From contig NC_081409.1 in the NCBI RefSeq assembly GCF_030272615.1, forward strand, positions 244,337,924-244,401,923: 64,000 nucleotides of DNA, written 5' to 3'. The position numbers were made by a program, and so were the translations under genes. Positions 46,792 through 57,980 of this stretch are shown piece by piece. The stretch comes from Cryptomeria japonica (lineage: Eukaryota; Streptophyta; Pinopsida; Cupressales; Cupressaceae). How positions within the stretch are numbered: position 1 is the first letter of the stretch; every line of letters starts with the position of its first letter. Below the pieces are notes generated by a model. It searched no databases, was not told where the DNA came from, and saw only the letters and a list, made by a program, of their open reading frames with translations.

Positions 46792-46876
46792 TGCAATGCA
46801 ACCTCTGCTCCACCAATACCAGATAGAAGAGAAAGTACTTTAATTTAAAGCCATCATGATAAAATGCTTTCAAGAC
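46645..46876. ncRNA. Candidate small-RNA hairpin 2 from DRM motif I
   Basis: Second 232-nt hairpin, a duplicate of hairpin 1 with scattered changes. The minus strand of its 3' arm (46838-46790) again reads the VLSLLSGIGGAEVALH motif. The arms are about 100 nt with a loop of about 26 nt. Confidence 0.6.
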
Positions 46877-47338
46877 ATATATAAGGTATAAAAGGAAGCC
46901 TACCCTATCATTTGAAGGGGTCTACCTACAATTCAAGTGATCTCTTAGTTATAAAATCAATTCAATTCCAAGTGAACAGGAAATCAAGCATTGAAGGAGA
47001 ATTCAAGTTGGTGCAGGTGCATTTGGAAGAAAAAAGGACTCAATGAAGCCATTAAAGACTTTTGAAGGTCTTAGGAGTGAAGATCCAATCAATTATGATG
47101 TCTTAAGGGAGCAGCCTTAAACAACACACACTAAGCTTTGAATGCTTAGGTGTGTTGTGGGCCCATTCCTTCCCTTGACGTCCCTTCCCGTCTATTTCCA
47201 TTAAAAAGACAATCACCATTAGCATTTGAATTCAAACAGTGTTCTCACGTTTGACTACATAGAACAAAGCAAATGGAATAAGAAACTCTCATCTACCTCG
47301 CAGCTGTCATAGAATACCTCCCCGAGGAGATATTCTCA
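46877..47338. other. CACTA interior between hairpin 2 and the PPR fragment
   Basis: 46877-47000 completes direct repeat unit 2. The rest has no recognised coding sequence. Confidence 0.4.
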
Positions 47339-47575
47339 TGTCCTTTCCTGCTTTATGCATCAAAGAAACGTTATCTAATGGAATGCTATGATTGCAGGAT
47401 ATGCACAAGATGTGTTTGAAATGGATTTATAAACTTCCAACCAAATGTGATTAGTGAGTATAGATTTTGTAGTGCAACTGCCCAGGTACACATGCATGCA
47501 AAATATGTAATCTTAGATAAGGCACATGAACTATTTGACATAATGCCTCAAAGATCACCCAATATCCAATGATGG
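47339..47575 (+). pseudogene. PPR-protein gene fragment
   Basis: The plus strand reads MHQRNVI, a stop, then WNAMIAGYAQ (47379-47408), and after a small deletion/shift VHMHAKYVILDKAHELFDIMPQR (about 47488-47556). These are signatures of plant PLS-class pentatricopeptide repeats, which in plants act in organelle RNA processing. The repeat spacing is shortened compared with a functional PPR tract. Stop TAA stands where Ser is usual. Too short and broken to work. A second captured host gene in this CACTA element. Confidence 0.7.
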
Positions 47576-48004
47576 TTGGGAGAAAGAAAACATCAATTTT
47601 TTGATAATCTTAAATATTTCTTTATTCATCACTATAAATCTATTATGAATTTAGTCTCAATATTGTAGAAATTTATTCTATTATGAATGCAATATTTAGG
47701 GATGTAATCTTTATATATTTTTTTTAATTAGGAAAAGGTCCTAATAGAATCCCCAACTAATTAATCTAGAGAAAGATACCACTAAAGAAAGAAATTCAAT
47801 CCTCACCACTATGGTCTTGAAGGCTTTTAAGACACTTGGATTCCTATTTTGGCCCACTTTTCCTTGACCCTATGTTAAGATAGTAAACTAGTTTGAGAGA
47901 ATCTATTGGGTGGGAAATTGTGTATGGTTGCAATTATTTTCATGCATGGAAAGTGATTTAAAGTTTGGACCAATAGAGGATAAGTATTTCTTGAACCTTC
48001 AAGG

Positions 48005-48420
48005 AAATGTGTAGAGCACTGCATGGATGTTTCTCCATTATTGAACTCTTTGAATATGTAAGTAAATTATTTTTGGTTGATGACACAGTAAGTGTGGTAT
48101 TTGTCTTTTCGATATGTTGTGGATAATATTAATCAAATATGAAATTTTTTTGATGCTATATACACTATGTTTTGGATTGAATTTAGGTAAGTGAAGAGGT
48201 AATGGAAGAATAAAAGAGGTATGCAAAGGAAGAAGAGTGAAATAGGTGGTTTGGGATGGAGGTTACAAGTATATATGATAAGTCGTATGGATAATTTGTT
48301 GTCTATAAAGAGGCAAATAAGCTATCGCAACTTCAACATGAATGAATGCCTCATCTACAGAAGCAAAAGGTACCTCTAATGGTTTCAAAAAAATTCAAAA
48401 TAGTTATGATATACCAAATA
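48005..48420 (+). pseudogene. Possible captured exons, gene unknown
   Basis: A short frame (CRALHGCFSIIELFEY) ends at a GTAAGTAAA donor-like site (48057). A T-rich stretch ending TTGAATTTAG (48187) precedes a frame reading VSEEVMEE, WFGMEVTSIYDKSYG, FVVYKEANKLSQLQHE and MPHLQKQKVPL with a few stops. This looks like two exons around an intron, but I cannot name the gene. Confidence 0.35.
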
Positions 48421-50059
48421 ATCAAGTGGAATATCCTTTAGGTAACTAATATTATCTTCAAACTATTTATTTTGATTTTCATCATATCCTTTCCATGTGC
48501 ATTTCCTTTGGTTTTAGTCCCATTTTTTCTTTATTTTATTCAAAACAAAATTTATAGATGCCTCTACTTGTCTCACCACTCATTAATTGTTTGGGATTTT
48601 CATTCCATTCACCAAGGTTGGCATCTATTCTAAGACTTTGTGTCATGGCCAACCTAAATGATTTGCCTCTAGTTTCTCTCCAATCTAGTCACCTAGTAGC
48701 ATGTGAAATTTATCTCTTCCTAATTATTATTCTCTCCGTCTTGTTAATGACCATTTCATTAATGAATCCTTCCTCATAATTTTGGATAAGTGAGACAATG
48801 TTAGCTCAAGGAATCTTTTCAATCCTCTTTCAAGATTCTTTCCCAAGTAATAATCTTGCATATTGGAAAATAAATTACGCTTCTATTTTTCCAAGCTACT
48901 CTTCCTTATAATGTTTAGATTTATTCTAAAGTGCTCATTGTGACTCATGTTTACTACTCTTCCTATTAGTCTCACTCCAATATCTCCTACAAAAATATGG
49001 AATGATTACATTTATATTTTATTTGTGTCTCCTAAATATCCACAAAATTTGGAACAATAATACAATTTTTTAATAATATTTAATTGTAAAAGAAAGGATT
49101 AAAATGGAACTAAACACTCTAAATAAATTAATCGGGGTTAAAGGGATAAACTAGGATCAATTCATGAAGGTAAGATTTGTTATCTCAAAATTAATAGATT
49201 CATGCAAGAATAGAAATATTAAATCTAGAGATAAAATTCTTGAAAAATTTAGCTAGCTAAAAGCGAAAGAATGTTGTCAAGCTCTCATTTTTGCATAGAC
49301 TGGCAAAGGTTGTAGAGGAGAAATAACTATTGAACTTACCCCTGTCTCATATAACCCTATGTTGGCTAGGCCCCACAATAATTAGAAGATCCTAATTACT
49401 ACTATCCTAAACCTTGCATTGACTGTCACAATTTCACAGTGAATTGAGTTAATTAGTCCATTAGCGAGATTGGGAAAGAGTTTGGTATTGAGTTAGGTGT
49501 TGGTGGAAGGTTTAAGGAGGTACACTATCATCATAATTAATGTTAGAGAGTGTTGTGTGAAGAATAATGGCCACGAAAGGAGTGACTATCCTAAGTGCTT
49601 GAGACTGTCAAAAAAAGTGAGTGTTACAGCAGTGAATCTTCCTTTGACCTTTGTGTGTTTGGGAGGGTAAAGACCCATGATGGTATATGTTGAGTGGTTG
49701 GGAGGGTAAAGACCCACATATCAACTATCTACTTTGACATCCTAGCATGGTGTCCACCTACTCTAAAACCTTATGGGCACTCTCTGTCTAATACTAACAT
49801 ATACATAACATGTGCCTCTCATATAACCCTATGTTGGCTAGGCCCCACCATAATTAGAAGACCCTAATTACTAAAAACACTAGATTCTCCCCTAAAAGGT
49901 TGTTGAGTCATAGAAGGCCTAGCTTGATAGCCCTATGGTCTCTCATACCTAAAATATCCTTGTGTCTATGATGGTCAAATGTGACTACCCTATGGCCCCT
50001 ACTATGCTCTAGTAGACCTATGTCCCTAATATTGATAGTATTGGGTTTTTCTTTGTAAA
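48421..50059. other. CACTA interior, unassigned, with a 56-bp direct repeat
   Basis: CTCATATAACCCTATGTTGG... (49345-49400) recurs at 49818-49873 with few changes. GGGAGGGTAAAGACCCA is doubled at 49660-49712. No convincing gene; ORF 48558-48779 has no family motif. Confidence 0.45.
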
Positions 50060-50330
50060 TCATATAGTAAGTCTAAATTATCCTTTGAAGGATGGGGAGG
50101 CCTATGGACACTTTAGTCCCTTAATCAAGGTTACAAACTTCTCTCATGCCTCTTGTGTCCTCCCATGTACCTCCTTTTCCATAAGAGACTTTGCCATAGC
50201 AACCCTAAAGTCATTTGGATTGGCCATGTGTAGGAAAACTAAAATTTTGGGCTTTCCACCCCTAATGAAATAATTGACAAGTAACTTGTCTTGAATGTAA
50301 TCTACAAACTACAAGAACTCCAAAAACTAA
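50060..50330 (-). pseudogene. Retrotransposon gag-like fragment
   Basis: The minus strand reads FVDYIQDKLLVNYFIRGGKPKI, then FLHMANPNDFRVAMAKSLMEKEV. The helical layout (YI..KLLVNYFI.GLKP.I) resembles the C-terminal part of Ty3 Gag capsid domains. Two stops. Could be a captured or inserted piece; no LTR nearby. Confidence 0.4.
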
Positions 50331-51079
50331 CTCTCATGTTGAGCCACTATGAAACCTTATTATGTAAATTGTGAAACTCATCTATGCATCTCTATCAAAA
50401 ATACTCAATGCTAAAGGAAAAGAACCATAAAATTAATTTATCTACTTGATATTGGAGCACAAGTCTTAGGATAAAAACCTATCAAGAGCCTAGAATTGAG
50501 GGTTAATCATTTTGCCAAATTACTTGGAGTTGTGATCCAAGCTTCCTCTATTTTGAACTATTTTGATATTAGGGCCTTGCTCTTAGCCTTGTCAAAATAC
50601 TTGATCCCAAATAGACTCATTCACCTCTAAACCAAAAACCCAATAACACTTCCAACATCATTAAATATTTAATAAACTTTTTAAAAAATCTTTTTGTTAT
50701 TTATGGGAATTTTTTAACAATTACATAATTCTCATATAGACTGGAATAGAACAATAAACATATGTAAAAGATTTGTCCACAACAACATCTACTACTGAAA
50801 GTTTGCACCATTACATGCACCTGCAAATTCATATTTTAACATAAACACGATACAGGACAATAATAATTTGAAATAAATGTCCACCACACATCTAATCTCC
50901 TTCAAGATAAGCATTAAAATATGAAGTACACAACCTATCTTCCCTACATTGAGGAAAATACAAATTATCTAACACCAAAAGACACAATCAACTTCACTCC
51001 AATTGCTTCCTTCAAAACCAAAGCAGGATCTATCTAGCCATAGTTGGAAATTTTTCATACCATTTAAAATAATGTCTCC
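50331..51079. other. CACTA interior, nothing recognised
   Basis: AT-rich, no gene or repeat that I can support. Confidence 0.4.
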
Positions 51080-51717
51080 CATTACCAGCGACTGATTGAT
51101 CAATGTCGGCTAGTGTCTGCCTCCATTTCCACCGAATCATACTCCATCGCCACTTCTAGCCTGACATGGCAGTGACATCGGATATACAACATAGAGGAAG
51201 CTCTTATTGCGGGTGAACTTCTTCCTCCGTCCGTAGCTCTTATTGTTGTTGACGGAGGCCCAGGCGTCGCCGTTTACACAGCCCATTTTGGGCTCCCTTG
51301 CAGTTGTCCTCGTTGGTTATGTGCTAGCCCTTGGCACTTTGTGCCCCCGTTCCCTGTTGTGGTTGTGTTTGTCACACCAATTATCTTCCCCACCACAATT
51401 AAACCCACAAGTTTGCTACAGAGGCGGGATGAATGAGAGGTGGGATTTTGTAAAGAGGTGGGATTTATGAAATGACTTGGTCTTTTCTTTTTTTTTTAAG
51501 TAATGCACACGATCGTCGGAATTTCGACGAACGCGGGCACTTTTTCTAAAAAAACCCAAATGTCATTGCCAATTCCTTCTCCATCGAAACCAAATGTTGC
51601 ATTATCGTTGGAATTCCGACGAAATCGAGCATTTTTTCAAAAAAAAATCAAGTTTGATCACAATATACCTTCTCCGTCGGAAACCTCCGTCAAAATTTTA
51701 GGCTAAATGTATTAGTG
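51080..51717. repeat. CACTA right subterminal and terminal region
   Basis: Short motifs in both orientations: ATCGTCGGAATTTCGACGAA (51513), TCGTTGGAATTCCGACGAAA (51604), CTCCGTCGGAAACCTCCGTC (51672), then the TIR. CTGACATGGCAGTGAC at 51162 matches the left end. Confidence 0.85.
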
Positions 51718-51720
51718 ACC

Positions 51721-54104
51721 GTTCTATACACTTCTTGTCGGCATAGATCTTTTGTTGATTTTGAGCTTGTTGTAAATTTTCCTTCAAGGTCTTCATGATG
51801 TCCCTACTCTGCTACACAAAGTCTTGTGCTTTTGGTACTTTGCTTTCTTGGGTTATTAGTTCCCCAAAGCTTGTGGCCTCATAGTCATACAAGGCTTGGA
51901 AAGGACTCATCCCTATTGACATGTGGTGTGTCATGTTGTAGCAATGTTCTCTTGAGTGTAGCCACTTAACCCAAGTAGTCTGTTGTCCTATAACATAATT
52001 CCTTATGTAGCCCTCTATCCATTTGTTCACTATTTCAGTTTGCCCATCGGTTTGAGGATGGTAACTGGTACTAGGGGTCAAGTCTATTCCTACCATTCTG
52101 AAGAGCTCCTGCCAAAATTGGCTAATAAACTTGCTATCTCTGTCACTGACAATATTCAAAGGGAGCCCGTGGAGTCTAAAAATTTCCCTGAAAAATAGAT
52201 ATTCTATTTGGTAGGCTTTGTATTCAGTGGAGGCTGCAAGGAAATGGGCATACTTCGTGAGTTTGTCTACCACCACAAAAATGCTATCCTTCCCTTTTGT
52301 CCTCGGCAACCCAATTATGAAATCCATAGAAATACTCTCCCACTTTTGATTAGGAATAGGTAATGGCTGAAGCAACCCAACGAGGTGGGTGAGTTCATTT
52401 TTATTGCACTGACATGTTAGGCATTCTTGTACATATTTTTGGATATCTCTTTTTTGGTCTTTCCATGCATATTGTTCCCTAATGTGTTTATAAGTTTTGT
52501 AGTACCCCAGGTGTCCTGCTAAGGGGTTATCGTGGAATTCTTTGAGAACTTTGCTTTTGAATCTGGTCTGAGGGGTCAAGTATAACCTTCCTTTATACAA
52601 GATGAGATTTCCTTTAACTTTAAAATCTTCGTTCGGAAGATTTCCCGCCAAGATTTCCTTTGCTTGTGGATCTTGGTCATATTCGTTAAGGATTTCTTCC
52701 TTCCAGTCTTTTGAGATACTGGTGATGGTACTGAGGTGAGCCCTTCGGGATAGTGCATATGCTACCCCATTGTTCACCCCTTTTACATATTCTATATCAA
52801 AGTCATAGGCTTGTATTTTGCTCACCCATTTTTGTTGCCTATCATTAAGATCCTTTTGGCTCAAGAAGAAGCGTAGACTGTTATGATCAATTTTCACACC
52901 AAACCTCCCATAGACAAGGTATTGGCAAAATTTGGCCAAGGCGTATATTATGGCTATCATTTCTTTGTCATAGATAGAATAGTATCTTTCTACATCGGTG
53001 AGTTTACAGCTCTCAAAAGCTATGGGGTTTTTCCTTTGCATGAGTATGGCTCCAATTCCCTCCCCTAATGCATCACATTGTAGTTTAAAAGGTATAGAGA
53101 AGCCGGGGATGGCTAATATTGGACAAGTGCTCATGGCTATTTTAAGTTGTTCAAAGGCCTGTTGGGCTTGGTCATTCCACATGAAAGCCCCTTTCTTAGT
53201 TAGATCTATAAGGGGTGTTGCAATCTTGGATAACCCTTTTACAAAACATCTATAGTAGCTACATAGCCCCACAAATCCCCTTAATTGTGTTAAGGTTATA
53301 GGGGTGGGTCATGGGTCATTCCTTGATGGCTTTGATCTTCTCTTTATCCACACTTACTCCCGCTTCACTAATTTTGTGTCCTAGGTAAATGATTTCTCTC
53401 ATCCCAAATTCACACTTGGAGGCTTTAGCATATAATGATTCAGACTCAAGAATATTTAATACCTCTTCGATGTGCAGGAGATGTTCTTCCCATGTCTTGT
53501 TGTAAATGAGTATATCATCAAAGAATATTAGAAGAAATTTCCTCAACAGTTGCCTGAATGTATGATTCGTGCATTACTGAAAGGTGGTCTAGGCGTTAGT
53601 GAGACCAAATGGCATAACCAAAAACTCGAAATGTCCATAGTGGCATCTGAATGCTATTTTGGGAGTATCCTCTTCCCTCATTCTAATCTAATGGTATCCT
53701 GACCTTAGATCGATTTTAGAGAAATATTTTTCTCTATGAAATTCATCCATTAGTTCATCAATTCTTGGAATGGGGTATCTATTTTTTATAGTCTTTTTAT
53801 TCAAGGCCCGGTAATCTATGCACATCCTCATTGTCCCGTCTTGCTTTTTGACCAATACTACTGATAAAGCAAAAGGGTTGCTGCTTGGTTGGATGTGTCC
53901 CATTTCTAATAATTCTTTTATTATTTTTTCAATCTCCTCTTTGAATTTGTGGGGATGGTGGTAAGGAGTAGTAATGATAGGTTTTGCTCCTTCTTCTAAT
54001 TTTATGGAATGCTCAAATTCCCTTTTTGGGGGTAAACCCGGAGGAATGTCCTCGAAGCGTTTTTTGTGTCTCCTAAGGATGGGTTGTATATCATTTTGAA
54101 TGAT
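51721..54104 (-). pseudogene. G: reverse transcriptase, RNase H, integrase core
   Basis: RT: 53688-53903 ([38 protein letters not shown]) and 53316-53546 (active site FFDDILIYN). RNase H and integrase are one open frame, 51812-53272: LQCDALGEGIGAIL, YDKEMIAIIYAL, IDHNSLRFFL; then zinc finger GHLGYYKTYKHIREQYAW ... CLTCQ, catalytic Asp in SMDFIIGLP and VSDRDSKF, Glu in DGQTEIVN. All three integrase residues are present. Breaks: a stop after FV at 51812, a shift near 53275, a stop near 53560 and one at 53690. The CACTA element begins at 51717. Confidence 0.93.
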
Positions 54105-54617
54105 TTAACCTTCGGTTGGAGATTTATCTAAGACCATACATTGGGCGACCCATTCTCCTTGATCATGTCTAAGTATTTTCTCCATTTTATTGCATGATAC
54201 TATCTTTAGACAGTCATCAGGAATTCCCTTCAATGTTATCTCCCTCCCTTCATATTGGAAGCATATCTCCCAATTTGGACTATCCATGGTGAATTGACCC
54301 AATGAGTTTATCCATGGCATCCCCAAAATGATATCATTCTCTAGGTTTACCACAAAGAAGTTCCTTGTAATTGTATATCCTCCCAGGGTGACTTCCAATT
54401 GAGGTATAACTTTAGTGCACCTGTCTATGATTTTGTTGCCCATGATCACTTCAAACCCTCCAAACTCTTGAGTTTTTAATCTTCTCTTTACTACTAAGTG
54501 TTTGCTAATGAAGTCATGTGAATCTCCTTTGTCCTCTAATGTGATTACTTTTTGTCCTTTGATAGTCCCTTTGAGTTTGAAGCATCTATTCTCACTTCCT
54601 TGAGTGATGACTACCAA
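54105..54617 (-). pseudogene. G: protease region
   Basis: 170-codon frame with IKGQKVITLEDKGDSHDFISKHL, in which the usual D-S/T-G active site reads D-K-G, and further on ILGMPWINSLG, the conserved helix/flap end of Ty3 proteases. The active-site change suggests the protease is inactive or the alignment has decayed. Confidence 0.85.
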
Positions 54618-54689
54618 GGTACTTGGTTCATTGTTTTCAAATCTAGCTCTTTTATACGGTCTTTCCTCATCCCATATTTCTTCTGTGTT

Positions 54690-55760
54690 ATTTAACTATC
54701 CTCTTTTACATTCATGGTCTTTCCCCCATGGGGCCTTGCATTTGAAACATAACCCTTTCTCTACAAGTTCATCTCTCTCCTTACATTGGTGATTGAAACT
54801 CCAAGGTTTCTTGCACAAGCGGCAAGGCTTTTCTCGGTGGTCCCTCTGGGGTCCCTCACTACTATGTGGTGTTTTGGTTGAGGTATTCTTGGGAGCACTA
54901 AATTTGACCATCCTAGTTTTCTTAATGGCTTCTCCTAAGTTTTGTGGTTCTAGGGGTTTTACAAAATTCTTAATGGAGTCTTTTAGGCCTTCTAAGAACA
55001 TGTAGGTAAGCCTTTTCTAGGATAGGTCAAGGACCATTACTGACAAGTTTTGGAATTGATCTATATAGTCTTCAATGGTTCCTGCTTGCTTAAGGTGTGT
55101 TAACTCTTGGAAGTACCATTCAGAGTCTTTCTGGTCGAATCAGCCGATGAGCCTTTGGGTAAACTCATTGTAGGTGGAGACATTTTTGTGTCCTAGGGTA
55201 ATGAGACCGTTATGCCACCAATTATGGGCGGTTCCGGTTAAATGTAGTATGGAAAATTTTATAGCATATTCTTCAGTCATGGGGCTGTATGAAAGGTAGG
55301 TGTCTAGTTTTTGTACCCAAGCTTGGGCAACATCCTTCCCTGACCCATCAAAACATGGTAGGGTCATTTTGTTGACTTTAGCTTTGAGGTCGTTACCCAT
55401 AGGTTTCGTCCTCCTACTCTCACTAGTCTTGGACTCACAGAAGTCCCTGAAGGACACCACCCTTTGAACTTCTGGCTCTAATCTAGCATAAATTTGGGCG
55501 ATTTCTTCCACCACAAGTGTGGCTAGTTCCTCTTCCTCCCTCACATGTTCCTCTCTAGGAAGAAATTCAGGAATTGTTTGTCTATAACTCTGGGGCAATC
55601 GTTCGTTATCAGCATGATTAGAGTGTGTCTCTCTTCTAGGGTTTAGCCTATCTCTATTATTGATGTTTGTACTTTGGAGGATTAACTGGCTCATTCTTTC
55701 AAATTTCTCATTGGTTTGCTCCATGAAAGTTTGAAGCTACTTGGCTAATTGATCGGCCAT
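54690..55760 (-). pseudogene. G: gag with two zinc fingers
   Basis: An ATG at 55760 is followed by a TAG eight codons on, where Gln fits. The next ATG is 55724. 55140-55724 has the capsid core (MTLPCFDGSGKDVAQAWVQKL, HLTGTAHNWW, YNEFTQRLIG). 54696-55001 has MFLEGLKDSIKNFV, CRLCKKPWSFNHQC and CFKCKAPWGKDHEC, two CX2CX7HX2C fingers of the kind found in chromovirus Gag. Stops near 55140 and 55015 break it. Confidence 0.9.
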
Positions 55761-55832
55761 TTCTTTTGCTCCTTTCTTTCTCTGATATGTGATCATAAAC
55801 TAAGAACCCTTCCCACAGGATGGCAAGATTAT

Positions 55833-55844
55833 GCTCTGATACCA
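55833..55844 (-). other. Primer binding site of G
   Basis: TGGTATCAGAGC on the minus strand. It is 44 bp from the apparent LTR end, an unusual distance. Confidence 0.85.
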
Positions 55845-55888
55845 CTATAATGTCCCCACTAGTTAGAGATCATTGTCCTGTAGAGTAG

Positions 55889-56385
55889 TGTGTTAGAATA
55901 CAACAGACATATAAATATATAACTAATCTAAATTGCAATCTAACTATAAAATACTTTAATTAACCTAATCATAATTTTAATCTAATAAAAAGGATACGAA
56001 TTCCATACGAAAGTATGTCCTTAGGCGACCATGAAGCTCACCTTCTTGGAACCCATCTTGGTTCCAAGCCCTCTAGGAAGTAGAAGGTTAATTCGACTCC
56101 TGTCTTGGGTGTAACCTCTTACACCCAAGCCATCCAAGGAAGACCCTATGTCTATTCCTTTCCTTGGGTGATGCATCCCATCATCCAAGTCCTCAGAGGG
56201 GACCGGCTAGATCCATCTCTTCTTGGTTGAACTTTATCAACCAAGCCATACATATGCATATCAATTTTTAGTATATACTACCCTAGGGATTATCATAATC
56301 CCTCCCTTAGACTATGGGAGTTTCCTTCCTATAGCCTCCATCATATGATAACATTTATAATATATTTTTGCCTTTTATTACTATT
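55889..56385 (-). repeat. 5' LTR of G, cut by copia K
   Basis: Aligns with 41050-41546 with few differences. K begins after TTTTATTACTATT, where the intact copy continues TTCCTATTTC. Confidence 0.9.
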
Positions 56386-57916
56386 TGTTGGCAATATTGC
56401 ATTATAACAGACAATGAAAGATTGTTGGCATTTCAATAAGGATATTGAGAAGGTTGTTGATGATTATGGATATAACTGATTAAGGATGTTTACTGTCTTG
56501 ATATTATTATTTTGTCATTGATGTCAAGAAATTGATTTTCTAATTCAATATGATGTTGCCATATCTTGAGAAGTATGATTTCAAGATTATAAAGATGTCG
56601 GTAAAAGACACAGGAAAGAATATGATGAATAAGGGGATGAATAGGGTATTCAATGGGAAACTAGTACCGAGTCAGACAATGATGAGATCATGATGTTTTA
56701 GATTGTTTTAACATCATACATATGTTGTAAATTGTAAAGGTTAATACTATACTATGTTATCAAGCAAAGAACCTAGTCGGTAAACCCTAAGGTTATCGCT
56801 ATCGGTTAATGAAGGCGGAATGTCTACCGAGTGAAGTTTAGTATTTACCGAGTTGTTACCGAGTTGTTACCGAGCTATAACAGAATGCATTAAATGTTTG
56901 CATGCGTTATTTAATGAAGGAAGCTGATGAGCTGGAACTCATTAAATGATTGGTATGCCATTAATATAGTTTGTTAATGAATCTAAGGCAATAGAAAGTC
57001 AGCATGAAGATCTACAGTGCAGAATGAACTGCAATACCCTGGCACAAGTTCCAAGAAATATATGCAAGTTCCCAGGCAGGGTAAAACATTTTGAGATCGA
57101 AAGATGCATTGAACCTGGACAAGATCGAAGATCTGATGGCTATGATTGATCATGGGAAATGTGATCAAGGAGATTAAGTGGTTACCTAATTGTTTATAAA
57201 TAGGAAACTGTTGATAAATAATGTATGTGGGCAAGTGTATGCACAGGGATGCTACATAGTGATTACCGAGAACAGAAGCTTGAAGACCTGTTTGAATAAC
57301 AAAGTATAGAAGCCCAGCAGATGGACAAGATTAGTTCTATGTCTAGATTGTATTGAACAAATAAGAATCTGCTTTAGCATTTTAGATGTGAAGTTACAGA
57401 TAGATTATATTACTGTTATTTTGTGAAAGTGACAGAAAATCTCTTAACCGAGTGGACTTAACAGTCTTATTTGTAAAACCCTCTAGTAAGGTGACATTCT
57501 GATTGAGTGTTTGAAATCCTTTAACAAGGTCACTTCTAACAAGGTGAAGATCCTAACAGATCTGAGGGAAATCCCTTAATCGGGTCACATCTAGCAATGT
57601 GTTTGTAATTTTAACAGGATTAGCTTTTAACCAAGCATACTCTAGAAGAGTATATTTCTTAGTGGGTCTGAAATCCCACAGTGGTTTTTCCCTACTTGGG
57701 TTTCCACGTTAAATCTGATGTTATGAGGTTTATGATGTTTCTATGCTTTTGAGTTTGCATGTTTAACAGTTTTGGTTATATTACTGAAATATATGTTACC
57801 GAAGTTGAATCTGATGTTTTTATGGAGGATTAAGTTTGTATGATTCACCCCCCCCCCCCCCCCTCTCATCTTGTTGGCTATTGGATCTATACTTATATTA
57901 AGTATCAAAACTATCA
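56386..57916 (+). repeat. 5' LTR of K
   Basis: TGTTGGCAATATTG to AAAACTATCA. TATA box TATAAATAG at 57195-57203. Poly-C run at 57848-57863 after GATTCA. Confidence 0.9.
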
Positions 57917-57918
57917 AT

Positions 57919-57930
57919 TGGTATCAGAGC
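57919..57930 (+). other. Primer binding site of K
   Basis: TGGTATCAGAGC, 2 bp after the LTR; initiator methionine tRNA type. Confidence 0.93.
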
Positions 57931-57980
57931 TTTGGTCTTCAAAAGAAAATTTTAAAGGCACTTGAGTTAAAGATCCAAAG

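Larger units (their letters stand above)
42947..51717. mobile_element. CACTA (En/Spm, CMC) transposon with captured DRM and PPR gene fragments
   Basis: It begins CACTAGTACATTTGGGCC (42947) and ends with the inverted counterpart ...AAATGTATTAGTG (51717). A perfect 3-bp target duplication ACC lies at 42944-42946 and 51718-51720. Subterminal regions on both sides are crowded with short GTCGGA/TCCGAC motifs. 8771 bp; I find no transposase, so it is non-autonomous. The interior holds inverted copies of a DRM-type DNA methyltransferase gene segment, two small hairpins from the same gene, a PPR fragment and unassigned DNA. Its insertion splits G's integrase. Confidence 0.93.
41050..56385 (-). mobile_element. 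Ty3 chromovirus G, hosting a CACTA element and copia K
   Basis: Left LTR (3' LTR) 41050-42510. Right LTR (5' LTR) starts at 55889 and is cut at 56385 by copia K; its remainder lies outside the window. Between them, on the minus strand, are gag, protease, RT, RNase H, integrase and chromodomain. A CACTA transposon (42947-51717) sits in the integrase region. G itself interrupts element M. Outer target duplication cannot be tested. Confidence 0.92.

Noticed and set aside
57919-57932. TGGTATCAGAGC motifs as tRNA gene pieces
   Set aside because: They lie next to LTR ends and are primer binding sites, not tRNA genes.
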